64,000 nt of DNA from Bacteroidota bacterium. Lineage in GTDB: Bacteria > Bacteroidota > Bacteroidia > Flavobacteriales > Flavobacteriaceae. Under the pieces are notes generated by a model that searched no databases, was not told where the DNA came from, and saw only the letters and a program-made list of their open reading frames with translations. The stretch spans positions 124,001-188,000 of the forward strand of contig JAEWJM010000025.1 of the NCBI GenBank assembly GCA_023386585.1, given 5' to 3'. The position numbers and the translations under genes were made by a program. Positions 52,098 to 60,068 of the stretch are shown piece by piece; the first letter of the stretch is position 1; the number at the start of each line of letters is the position of its first letter.

Positions 52098-52577
52098 TTA
52101 TTTTACACCGTCATTCTGACGCATGTATTCAAGGATGCTTCTGGCATCTTTGTCGGAAAGTGACTGGTTTGGCATTCGGACCAGACAGATTTCCATCATC
52201 GCCTGAACTTTAGGATCTTTTTCGATCATAGGGTCAGGATTGGTGATGAAGTTCATGATCCACTCCGGTTTGTGACGTGAGGTTACGCCTTTCCATCCCG
52301 GTCCGACAAGTTTTTCGTCGGTTAGTTTGTGGCAAGAGGTACATTTTACCGATGCGATATTTTCACCTTCGGTGGCCATTGCAAGGTCAAGCTTATCGCC
52401 GAGTTGGACGTCCTTGAATTTTCCTTCACCACGTTCAGGGTCGTATGCTGGGGCGTCATCTGCCGGAACATATTCTTCGGTTTGGGCCGCGCTGTTTGAT
52501 CCGTCATCAGCTTTTTCTTTTTTCCCGCATGAAATCATGAATGCCAGGGCAACTAATAAGAAAGGTACTTTTTTCAT
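52098..52577 (-). CDS. Cytochrome c lipoprotein of the nos operon
   Basis: A 159-residue protein: lipoprotein signal (ALAFMISC), acidic linker, then a monohaem cytochrome c domain with CTSCHKL near residue 80 and an axial-Met region (VRMPNQSLSDKDARSILEYM). It is the probable electron donor to NosZ, its downstream neighbour 11 bp away. The start is the ATG ending at 52577, which fits the lipoprotein signal and the promoter. Confidence 0.9.
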   Translation of the reverse strand: MKKVPFLLVALAFMISCGKKEKADDGSNSAAQTEEYVPADDAPAYDPERGEGKFKDVQLGDKLDLAMATEGENIASVKCTSCHKLTDEKLVGPGWKGVTSRHKPEWIMNFITNPDPMIEKDPKVQAMMEICLVRMPNQSLSDKDARSILEYMRQNDGVK

Positions 52578-52601
52578 TGGTTTTCGATTTAAAGTTCTAC
52601 G

Positions 52602-52644
52602 CAAATTTCTATATTAAACAAGGTATGGAATATGACCAAAGTCA
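52602..52644 (-). promoter_or_regulatory. FNR-type site and promoter of the nos operon
   Basis: Minus-strand TGACTTTGGTCA (52644-52633), within an ATATGAC/GTCATAT palindrome, and 23 bp later GAAATTTG (52609-52602), a -7 element with one mismatch. The ATG of the cytochrome gene is 25 bp further. Confidence 0.78.
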
Positions 52645-52669
52645 TATTAGGACAAAATACATGTCGGTG

Positions 52670-53920
52670 TCAGCATGGGGCCGGCTTTAGGGCGCCGGCA
52701 TCTGCTATTTCGGTGAGTAATTCATCTAGATATTCAACTTCTACGTGCTCCATCAGCACAATTTTGTACCATTGGTTCGAGTCGTTATGCTTTTGCGGAA
52801 CCAACCGGTATTTTTGCGCGATGGCTTCGGGTATGCAAGCCGAATGAACCGCAACGATATTCATGTTGGGCTCCCGGAAATACCCGATTTCGAGTCGGTC
52901 AAGTTGCTGGCAGAGCCAATCGGTGCGCATCTGCAAAATCTTGATTTTTTCAAACCAGCCGTCTTTCCCGTAAGTTTTCAGGATCATCCAGACTGCGATC
53001 ACATTGGCGCCCGAACGGCTTCCTGAAAGCGTCAGATCGAAACCTTCAACATATTCCGCTTCGCTGGTCAGCACATTTTCGATCAGGTTTTTACGGCAGA
53101 CGAAAATCCCGGTACCGTATGGCGCCTGCAACATTTTATGAGCGTCGACAGCAATCGACGAAATATCTGGATTTTGGAAGTCGAGGTTATTGGATGCGGA
53201 TAAAAATGGATAGATGAATCCGCCGTATGCGGCGTCAACATGAACGAAAAAGGGCAGCTTTCTCTTCTTAAGGCTGTTCGTATAAACGGATGGATCGTCA
53301 ACCGAACCAAACATCGTCGTTCCCATATTCGCGACTACGATAAAATACTTCTTGCCGTTGGCGATTGCCTCCTGAAGCAATCTCTCGTACTTGGCGGCGC
53401 TGGGTTTGCGGGAATTAAAATCAACGGGGACTTTAATCCAGTCGGTCATCAGCAAATTGGAGCCTTTGGCAATCGAATAATGGGTGTCTTCCGAGGTCAC
53501 GATGGCGATCTCACTGAGCTTCGCTTTATGCTTCGTCAAAAAGAAATTTCGGTACATCCAAAGTGCCTGAATATTGGCTTCGGTTCCGCCTGAGGCGACA
53601 TATCCGTCAAACTGGTCGTCTTCGGCATTGAAAATCGTCGAAGCTACAATCCCGATGACCTCGCGCTCCAGTGCCTGCGTTCCGCGAAATGGCGCTTCCG
53701 AAGTTCCCAGAGTATGGCACCCGATGTGATTTGGATTAGAAACATACGCCTCCAGAACCGGTGCATCCTTCAAAAATGGCGCATCGAAAAAAACTTTGCC
53801 GTCAAGTTTAGAAACCGGATATCCCATTGCTCTGTCCGTTGAGAAATTGACATTTTCCTTGAGTGCCATCCTGATTTTCAGGCCACTGTCTTGTTGCGAT
53901 GATTTCTTCCAGGAATTCAT
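52670..53920 (-). CDS. PLP-dependent decarboxylase (group II), substrate unknown
   Basis: A 416-residue fold-type I PLP enzyme. The PLP Lys is in SIAVDAHKMLQAPYGTGIF near residue 250, preceded by HVDAAYGGFIYPF; the YVASGGTEANIQALWMYRN motif near residue 108 binds the phosphate. These are features of glutamate, tyrosine, histidine and aromatic L-amino-acid decarboxylases. No feature fixes the substrate. It is shorter than usual for these families (often about 450-500). It follows the NMO-like gene after 6 bp, so it is in the FNR-type operon beside the NO reductase. Confidence 0.82.
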   Translation of the reverse strand: MNSWKKSSQQDSGLKIRMALKENVNFSTDRAMGYPVSKLDGKVFFDAPFLKDAPVLEAYVSNPNHIGCHTLGTSEAPFRGTQALEREVIGIVASTIFNAEDDQFDGYVASGGTEANIQALWMYRNFFLTKHKAKLSEIAIVTSEDTHYSIAKGSNLLMTDWIKVPVDFNSRKPSAAKYERLLQEAIANGKKYFIVVANMGTTMFGSVDDPSVYTNSLKKRKLPFFVHVDAAYGGFIYPFLSASNNLDFQNPDISSIAVDAHKMLQAPYGTGIFVCRKNLIENVLTSEAEYVEGFDLTLSGSRSGANVIAVWMILKTYGKDGWFEKIKILQMRTDWLCQQLDRLEIGYFREPNMNIVAVHSACIPEAIAQKYRLVPQKHNDSNQWYKIVLMEHVEVEYLDELLTEIADAGALKPAPC

Positions 53921-53926
53921 ACTACG

Positions 53927-55735
53927 CTAATTTAATGAATTTTGAATTACCGTCAACCCGTCGAGCTGCGATAATTCGTTTTCTGATACGGTAAGCTGCG
54001 GCATAATTTGTCCGATTTCACTTACTCCAAAGCCGGTGCGCTGCAACAGTTCTTTGTAATATTGGATTCCTTCATGCAAATTCTTCCTGAATGCAGCCCA
54101 TTTCTTTTCCTGTGCAGGTAAAGGCTCATCGGTTTCGATAATTTCCTTCCGCAGGTAATCTATGTAAAGTTGGATCTCTTTGAGAAACATGTGTGGCCGC
54201 GAATTGTGTGAAAGCACCGAAGTTTTTCCATAAATATGGCGGACCATATCGGAAAGCGAAACTTCTTTATCGAAATACGCCAAATTTGGTCCGGGACAAA
54301 CTACAACTCCCTGTTGTTGCCCTTTAATTTCAATGCCGTTTTCAAGATAGGACGCATTGGCAAGTCCGACGCAAAGACAAGCTTTTTCGGTTATTGCGCG
54401 CGCTTTCTTTGCGTAGAGCACATCACTCAAAACGTTTCTGTCAAGCTCGGCCAGTTTTCGCTCCTGATATTTTCGAGATGCAGTGCAGATTCCCTTGCCG
54501 TCAGGTCCGGTATTGAGCGCCAGAAGTTTTTTCGGGCACGAGCTTCCCGGCTTTTGGTCGTGAATGCGCTTTTGGTGAAAAAATTCGTTTGTTGTGCCTT
54601 TAATTGTATTGAATGGAACTCCCAATGGCGACATATTGCTCAGGTAAAAATCCCCTTCCTTGCCATTCGCCAGCAACGTACGTGTTTTCTGATCCATCGA
54701 TGTTGCTTCGGGAACCAACAGGAACGGTGAACCCCAGCCAACCGAGTCGACTTTGTATTGGGAAAGCAGGAAGTCGTGTTCACCAGCAGTTCCGACGCCG
54801 CCCTGCACTGTAATTTTAATTTCAGGTTCCGATTCGGGGACGGGAAGCCCTTTTATTGTCAGCGCTTTCACCATCAGCTCATACGAAGAAGAACGCAGCC
54901 TGTCTTTGTTCTGCATGAATTCTTCGAGGATCGGGCCAAGCAAAAATCCTTCGGAGGCAAAAGCATGGCCTCCGCAATTAAGTCCCGATTCGATGCGGTA
55001 TTCAGAAACCCAAAGCCCTTTCTTGGCAAGGTAATTTCCCTGGATTATTGCCGAGCGGAAGTCGCTGACCTTAATAATGATCTTTTTGTTGAAGTTTCCA
55101 TCGGCGTCGGGAAAGAAGTCGGGAAATTGTTCGAAATATCCGAATAGCCGCGGGTTCATTCCTGCCGAGAGCACGATTGACGACCGAAGGTTACTTTTCG
55201 CAAAACCGCGAAGCGCCGCATGTGCGTCATTAAACTCGATTGGCAGTTTTACATCTTTGTCAAAATTATCCTTATCGACTTTGGTCATAATGTTGACATC
55301 GATAGCGCCCGGTCGCAAATGTTCGTCAATAAATTGCCTGATTTTGTCTTTTGCGGTTTGAGTTGAAGCATATCCTTCAAGCTTCTTCTTAAGCTCGGAA
55401 GTATTGGGCAGCATTGCAATGAACTGTTCGAGCACCTGCACGTTCTCGGCAAGATCGGTCTTAAAACTTTCAAATTTCCGCTTCACGATCTGGTCAACGA
55501 GGTTCAGGTAAGACGTTATCCGCATTGCGCGATAATCCTGCACTTTCTGGCTGATTTCCTGAAATGGCAGCTTAAAATGGCTGGTGTAAAAGGCATTCAT
55601 CTTTTCAAGCAACTCGTCATCAACTATCGATATCACCGACGAAATTCCGTAATGCGCAACGCGAATCGGAGTATCGACAGTATAGGAAAGTCCCATGACA
55701 GGAATGTGAAAAGAATGAAGCGAATTTTGTGACAT
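53927..55735 (-). CDS. Nitronate-monooxygenase-like protein with a Cys-rich C-terminal part
   Basis: A 602-residue protein of unknown function. The start is ATG 55735; a GTG just before adds one residue. An N-terminal VMGLSYTVDTPIRVAHYG near residues 13-30 and GLNCGGHAFASEGFLLG (251-267), ITVQGGVGTAGEHDFLL (308-324) and VGWGSPFLLVPEAT (332-345) resemble the flavin-binding TIM barrel of nitronate monooxygenases (AGGH, GGIG and GTRF-type motifs). Cys residues at 400, 417, 453, 455 and 480 could bind a metal cluster. A helical insert occupies about 45-140. FNR-type control is inferred. Confidence 0.6.
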   Translation of the reverse strand: MSQNSLHSFHIPVMGLSYTVDTPIRVAHYGISSVISIVDDELLEKMNAFYTSHFKLPFQEISQKVQDYRAMRITSYLNLVDQIVKRKFESFKTDLAENVQVLEQFIAMLPNTSELKKKLEGYASTQTAKDKIRQFIDEHLRPGAIDVNIMTKVDKDNFDKDVKLPIEFNDAHAALRGFAKSNLRSSIVLSAGMNPRLFGYFEQFPDFFPDADGNFNKKIIIKVSDFRSAIIQGNYLAKKGLWVSEYRIESGLNCGGHAFASEGFLLGPILEEFMQNKDRLRSSSYELMVKALTIKGLPVPESEPEIKITVQGGVGTAGEHDFLLSQYKVDSVGWGSPFLLVPEATSMDQKTRTLLANGKEGDFYLSNMSPLGVPFNTIKGTTNEFFHQKRIHDQKPGSSCPKKLLALNTGPDGKGICTASRKYQERKLAELDRNVLSDVLYAKKARAITEKACLCVGLANASYLENGIEIKGQQQGVVVCPGPNLAYFDKEVSLSDMVRHIYGKTSVLSHNSRPHMFLKEIQLYIDYLRKEIIETDEPLPAQEKKWAAFRKNLHEGIQYYKELLQRTGFGVSEIGQIMPQLTVSENELSQLDGLTVIQNSLN

Positions 55736-55755
55736 CACGTGTTGGTTTTGGTCGG

Positions 55756-55829
55756 CAAATATTATCCAAAGAATTTCCGCAAAATATGATTTGAATCATC
55801 TAATCGCGTTCGGCATCCAAATAATTTCG
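55756..55829. promoter_or_regulatory. Shared FNR-type site with divergent promoters for the NMO-like operon and norCB
   Basis: TGATTTGAATCA (55787-55798) in an ATGATTTGAATCAT palindrome. Exactly 23 bp to the right is TAATTTCG (55822-55829); exactly 23 bp to the left, on the minus strand, AATATTTG (55763-55756). Each is a one-mismatch -7 element. One site may therefore activate both directions. Confidence 0.75.
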
Positions 55830-55852
55830 CAACGACAAAATGACTATTTGAC

Positions 55853-56290
55853 GTGACGCGTAACCTCGATACCCGGTTCAGCATGTGGCTTATGTTGGCG
55901 CTGGTTTGCATTTTCGGATTTTACAACCTGGTTGTTTATAGCGACGCGGGCAGTTACCGCCAAATTGCACTTTCACCGAAGGCGATTGAGGGCGAAAACC
56001 TATGGCAGGAATACAACTGCGCTTCGTGTCATCAGCTGTACGGACTCGGCGGCTATATCGGTCCGGATCTGACAAACACCTACTCGACAAAAGGCAAAGG
56101 GCCTGAATATATCAAGTGGTTTCTTAACAGCGGAATCAAAGCGATGCCGCAGTTTCATTTCACCGGCAGCGAAAAAGAGGCGCTCGTTGCTTTTTTAGAA
56201 GAAGTCGACCGAACCGGATTTTACCCCAATTACCAAACTGCTGTTTCTCCGACCGGATGGGTTGACATAAAATACAAGAATGAAAAATAA
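55853..56290 (+). CDS. norC: Cytochrome c subunit of nitric oxide reductase (NorC-like)
   Basis: A 145-residue protein starting with GTG. One N-terminal membrane anchor (FSMWLMLALVCIFGFYNLVVYS) and a monohaem cytochrome c domain with CASCHQLYGLGGYIGPDLTN near residue 56, the classic NorC signature. The axial Met may be in IKAMPQFHF. It overlaps norB by 11 bp. The FNR-type site 55 bp upstream gives the promoter. Confidence 0.92.
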   Translation: MTRNLDTRFSMWLMLALVCIFGFYNLVVYSDAGSYRQIALSPKAIEGENLWQEYNCASCHQLYGLGGYIGPDLTNTYSTKGKGPEYIKWFLNSGIKAMPQFHFTGSEKEALVAFLEEVDRTGFYPNYQTAVSPTGWVDIKYKNEK

Positions 56291-57635
56291 AGTCGCGTTG
56301 TCCTTCCTGTTTGTTGCATTGTCGGCGCTGCTGCTCGGAATCTTCTTCGGAATCTCGGCGGGTTTCCAATACCTGCTTCCCGATTTCATTAAAGAAATCA
56401 TACCGTTCAACCGGCTTCGGCCTTTCCACGTGACGACAGTTATTTCCTGGATTATATTGGCGGCGACAGGGGGAATTTACTTCTACCTTCCGCAGTTGGA
56501 AAAGCTTCCGCTGTATTCAAAACGGTTGGCGGGAATTCATCTGGCAATATTTATTCTGACCGGCGTTGCAATCTACTTTTGCTATGCAACCGGGCGCCTT
56601 GGCGGAAAGGAATATCTCGAGTTTCCGTCACTTTTATTGCTGCCGATTCTGTTCGGATGGCTGCTGTTCGCGGCGAATTACTACAAGTCGGTGATTGGAA
56701 AAGTCGCGAACTGGCCCGTTTATTATTGGATGTGGGGAACGGGCATTTTATTTATGATCTACCATCTTTGCGAAGCTTCGTTCTGGCTGCTGCCCTATTT
56801 TCGCGAAAATTACATTAAAGATCTGACCGTTCAATGGAAGGCCGGCGGATCGTTCGTCGGCTCGTGGAACATGCTGGTTTACGGAACTGCGATTTTCCTG
56901 ATGTCGAAGATAAAAGGCGATGATGCGATCGGCAGGAACCGGGAAGCTTTTTTCTTTTATTTCCTCGGATTATCCAATCTTATGTTCGGCTGGGCACATC
57001 ACATTTACATTGTCCCCGTTGCACCGTGGATCCGCTATTTATCCTACGCAATCAGCATGACCGAATGGATAATCCTGTTCCACATTATTTACACCTGGAA
57101 AAAATCGCTTTCGCAGCAAAAGAAAACCGATTTCGGGCTTTCGTACCGCTTTCTGGTAATGGCAGACGTGTGGATTTTTCTTAACCTGATCCTTGCGCTT
57201 CTGTTCTCGATTCCGGCAATAAATTTATTCACCCACGGAACGCACATTACCGTTGCGCATTCCATGGGAACCACAATCGGGATCAACACTACCATTTTAC
57301 TTGCTTCGGTTACATATATCGTTTCGTTGCTCAAACCCCAATTGAATTCTTACACGTCACAAAACAGGATCGGGTTAAAAATATTCCAAATTTCACTGCT
57401 CGGATTCTGGCTCAGCCTGCTGGTGGCCGGAGTCAAGAAAAGTAACTGGATGTATTTTACGCAAGGCATCGCCTTTTCCGAAATGCAGCAGTCGCTTCAC
57501 CTCATTTACGTTTTCTTCCTGTTTTTCGGCTGTGGAATATTCATCGGCCTGTTGCTGATTGTGATTCCACTTTTGAAGGAACTATTTTTTACTATTTTCT
57601 TAAAACATAAAGTTGATGGACGAATTACAGAATAA
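56280..57635 (+). CDS. norB: NorB-like haem-copper-family reductase lacking canonical FeB ligands
   Basis: A 451-residue membrane protein with 12 helices that forms the catalytic NOR subunit with NorC. Retained: H50 (low-spin haem, IPFNRLRPFHVT), H240-H241 (FeB pair, GWAHHIYIV) and H327 (haem b3, ITVAHSMGTT). In canonical NorB the helix HLWVEGVWE supplies the first FeB His and the catalytic Glu; here the segment is QWKAGGSFVGSWN (185-197) with neither His nor Glu. The low-spin His of the AHGH pair is also changed to Met (AHSM, M329). The operon context strongly suggests an NO-reducing enzyme, but the active site must be non-canonical. Confidence 0.8.
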   Translation: MKNKVALSFLFVALSALLLGIFFGISAGFQYLLPDFIKEIIPFNRLRPFHVTTVISWIILAATGGIYFYLPQLEKLPLYSKRLAGIHLAIFILTGVAIYFCYATGRLGGKEYLEFPSLLLLPILFGWLLFAANYYKSVIGKVANWPVYYWMWGTGILFMIYHLCEASFWLLPYFRENYIKDLTVQWKAGGSFVGSWNMLVYGTAIFLMSKIKGDDAIGRNREAFFFYFLGLSNLMFGWAHHIYIVPVAPWIRYLSYAISMTEWIILFHIIYTWKKSLSQQKKTDFGLSYRFLVMADVWIFLNLILALLFSIPAINLFTHGTHITVAHSMGTTIGINTTILLASVTYIVSLLKPQLNSYTSQNRIGLKIFQISLLGFWLSLLVAGVKKSNWMYFTQGIAFSEMQQSLHLIYVFFLFFGCGIFIGLLLIVIPLLKELFFTIFLKHKVDGRITE

Positions 57636-58542
57636 AATCCTGGCGTTGAAGCAGGAGAAAAAAGCCGTCATCCTGGCGCATTACTATCAGGATCCCAAAA
57701 TTCAGGAAGTTGCCGATTTTGTGGGCGACAGTCTCGGACTATCGCAACAAGCGGTGAAAACCGACGCCGAAATAATCGTGTTTGCCGGTGTACATTTTAT
57801 GGCCGAGACAGCGAAAATCCTCAATCCGGAGAAAAAAGTCCTGCTGCCTGACCTCGAAGCGGGCTGTTCACTCGCCGACTCCTGTTTGCCCGAACGGTTT
57901 GCCGAATTTATTGCCGACAGACCCGACCATGTCGTTATTACGTATATTAATTGCTCAGCAGAAATCAAGGCGATGAGCGACATCATTTGCACCTCATCAA
58001 ACGCAGTGGCAATCGTGGAATCTTTGCCTGCCGATATTCCGATAATCTTTGCTCCGGATAAAAATCTCGGACGATATGTCAACGAAATCACCGGAAGAAA
58101 TATGGTGCTTTGGGACGGATCGTGCGTTGTCCACGAAGCTTTTTCATTCGATAAACTGGTTGCTTTGTACAAGCAAAATCCCGACGCACAGATCATTGCA
58201 CATCCCGAATCGGAAAAGCACATTCTGGAAACGGCCGCTTACATCGGATCGACCGCCGGAATGATCAACTACGTGAAAAGCAGCAGTTTCAACAAGTTTA
58301 TTGTCGCAACCGAAGCCGGAATTCTCTACAAAATGCAGCAGCAGGTTCCCGAAAAAATCCTTATCCCGGCGCCGGCGATTGCCGACAATACCTGCGCTTG
58401 CAGCGAATGCGCCTTCATGAAGATGAATACGCTACCGAAACTTTATAATTGCTTGCTTTTCGAATCGCCCGAAATCATTGTTCCGGAAGTTGTCCGCGAA
58501 CGCGCCTTGGTTCCGCTCAACCGAATGTTTGAACTGTCATGA
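57616..58542 (+). CDS. nadA: Quinolinate synthase
   Basis: A 308-residue 4Fe-4S enzyme that condenses iminoaspartate with DHAP to quinolinate in de novo NAD synthesis. Starts at ATG 57616, overlapping norB by 20 bp. Signatures: ILAHYYQDPKIQEVADFVGDS, GCSLADSC, INCSAEIKAMSDIICTSSNA and CACSECAFMKMN, which supply the three cluster Cys. NadA clusters are sensitive to O2, and linkage to norCB is unusual. It overlaps nadB by 4 bp. Confidence 0.95.
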   Translation: MDELQNKILALKQEKKAVILAHYYQDPKIQEVADFVGDSLGLSQQAVKTDAEIIVFAGVHFMAETAKILNPEKKVLLPDLEAGCSLADSCLPERFAEFIADRPDHVVITYINCSAEIKAMSDIICTSSNAVAIVESLPADIPIIFAPDKNLGRYVNEITGRNMVLWDGSCVVHEAFSFDKLVALYKQNPDAQIIAHPESEKHILETAAYIGSTAGMINYVKSSSFNKFIVATEAGILYKMQQQVPEKILIPAPAIADNTCACSECAFMKMNTLPKLYNCLLFESPEIIVPEVVRERALVPLNRMFELS

Positions 58543-60068
58543 ACAGATCGGCAAATTACCTCATCATAGGTTCGGGAATCGCCGGCCTTACGATTGCCGT
58601 TAAGCTCGCCGAAGCTTTTCCGCACCGCAAGATTATTATCGTCTCAAAATCTTCAGAGTCCAATTCAAACACAAAATACGCGCAAGGCGGAATCGCTGTC
58701 GTCGTTGACAAAATCGAAGATTCTTACGAAAAGCATATTTCCGATACTGTTGCTTGCGGCGACGGCGAATGTGATCCGAAAATCGTAAAAATGGTTGTAA
58801 CCGAAGGCCCGAAACGACTTCGGGAGCTTGTGCGTTGGGGCGCAAAATTCGACACCGACGATAGCGGCCGACTCGCTTTGGCGAAAGAAGGCGGCCATTC
58901 GGCCAGCAGGATCGTGCACCGGAAAGACCGCACCGGATTCGAAATCGAGCAGGCAATTCTGGAAAAAATACATAATCTGCAAAACATCGAGCTTTTCGAG
59001 AATCATTTCGCAACCGACCTAATCGTGGTTGATGAACGGTGCCTCGGCGCGTACATTTTAGATAACCAAACGCTGCAGATTGCCCAGATCAACGCGTCTT
59101 TTACCATATTGGCAACCGGTGGAATCGGTCAGGTTTACAGCCAGACAACCAATCCGGAAATCGCGACAGGCGATGGAATTGCAATGGCTATCAGGGCCAA
59201 CGCCGAGGTTCGCGATATGGAGTTCATCCAGTTTCATCCGACGGCTTTTTTCAATTCCGACGGCGGGCCAACATTTCTCATCTCAGAAGCAGTACGAGGT
59301 TTCGGAGCGCATGTCAAAAACATATCTGGCGAACGATTTTTATTTAAATACGATGCAAGAGGTGAATTGGCAACGCGCGATGTCGTGTCGCAAGGAATTG
59401 CCGCGGAATTATTCCATTCGCGTCAGGAATGTGTTTTCCTCGACTGTACGCATCTCGACCCTGAAGAACTGATCGGTCATTTTCCGACAATTTACCAGTT
59501 CTGCGAAAATCACGGAATAAACATGTGCACCCAATGGATTCCGATAGTTCCGGCGCAGCATTACCTTTGCGGCGGAATTGCGGTCGACTCGTCCGGAAGA
59601 ACTTCGGTTGAAAACCTGCTTGCCGCCGGCGAATGTACCCGAACCGGACTCCACGGCGCAAACCGGCTGGCTTCAAATTCACTTTTGGAAGCCTTGGTCT
59701 ATGCTCATCGCATCGTGAAAGTGCTTTCGGTTCAACCTGTTTCGGCGCCTGCAACCGAATGCTATTTTGCTCCGAGCGGGAATAAAGTTACAACAGACTC
59801 GCACGTGGCGACAGATTTAAAAAACAGACTACAGAAATTGATGAGTTTTTCGGCAGGAATTGTACGCAATGACGAACATCTTGCCATCGCACTGTGCCAG
59901 ATCCGACAAATCCGCGAAACTGCGCAGAATTTAATCGTGAACAAAGGAATTACGCGCGACCGCTATGAACTGTTGAATATGACGACCGTCGCAATGGCGG
60001 TTGTTGAGCATTCGCTGCGCAGAAACGAAAACTGCGGCGGCTTCCTGAAACTGGTTAATCAAAACTAA
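58539..60068 (+). CDS. nadB: L-aspartate oxidase
   Basis: A 509-residue FAD enzyme that oxidises aspartate to iminoaspartate for NadA, with O2 or fumarate as acceptor. N-terminal dinucleotide motif GSGIAGLTIAVKLAE, KYAQGGIAVV near residue 46, the succinate-dehydrogenase-like EFIQFHPTAFF, and HYLCGGIAVDSSGRT. The length is normal. The use of fumarate allows anaerobic NAD synthesis, which fits the low-oxygen context. The 3' end overlaps the convergent TonB receptor by 14 bp. Confidence 0.95.
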   Translation: MNRSANYLIIGSGIAGLTIAVKLAEAFPHRKIIIVSKSSESNSNTKYAQGGIAVVVDKIEDSYEKHISDTVACGDGECDPKIVKMVVTEGPKRLRELVRWGAKFDTDDSGRLALAKEGGHSASRIVHRKDRTGFEIEQAILEKIHNLQNIELFENHFATDLIVVDERCLGAYILDNQTLQIAQINASFTILATGGIGQVYSQTTNPEIATGDGIAMAIRANAEVRDMEFIQFHPTAFFNSDGGPTFLISEAVRGFGAHVKNISGERFLFKYDARGELATRDVVSQGIAAELFHSRQECVFLDCTHLDPEELIGHFPTIYQFCENHGINMCTQWIPIVPAQHYLCGGIAVDSSGRTSVENLLAAGECTRTGLHGANRLASNSLLEALVYAHRIVKVLSVQPVSAPATECYFAPSGNKVTTDSHVATDLKNRLQKLMSFSAGIVRNDEHLAIALCQIRQIRETAQNLIVNKGITRDRYELLNMTTVAMAVVEHSLRRNENCGGFLKLVNQN

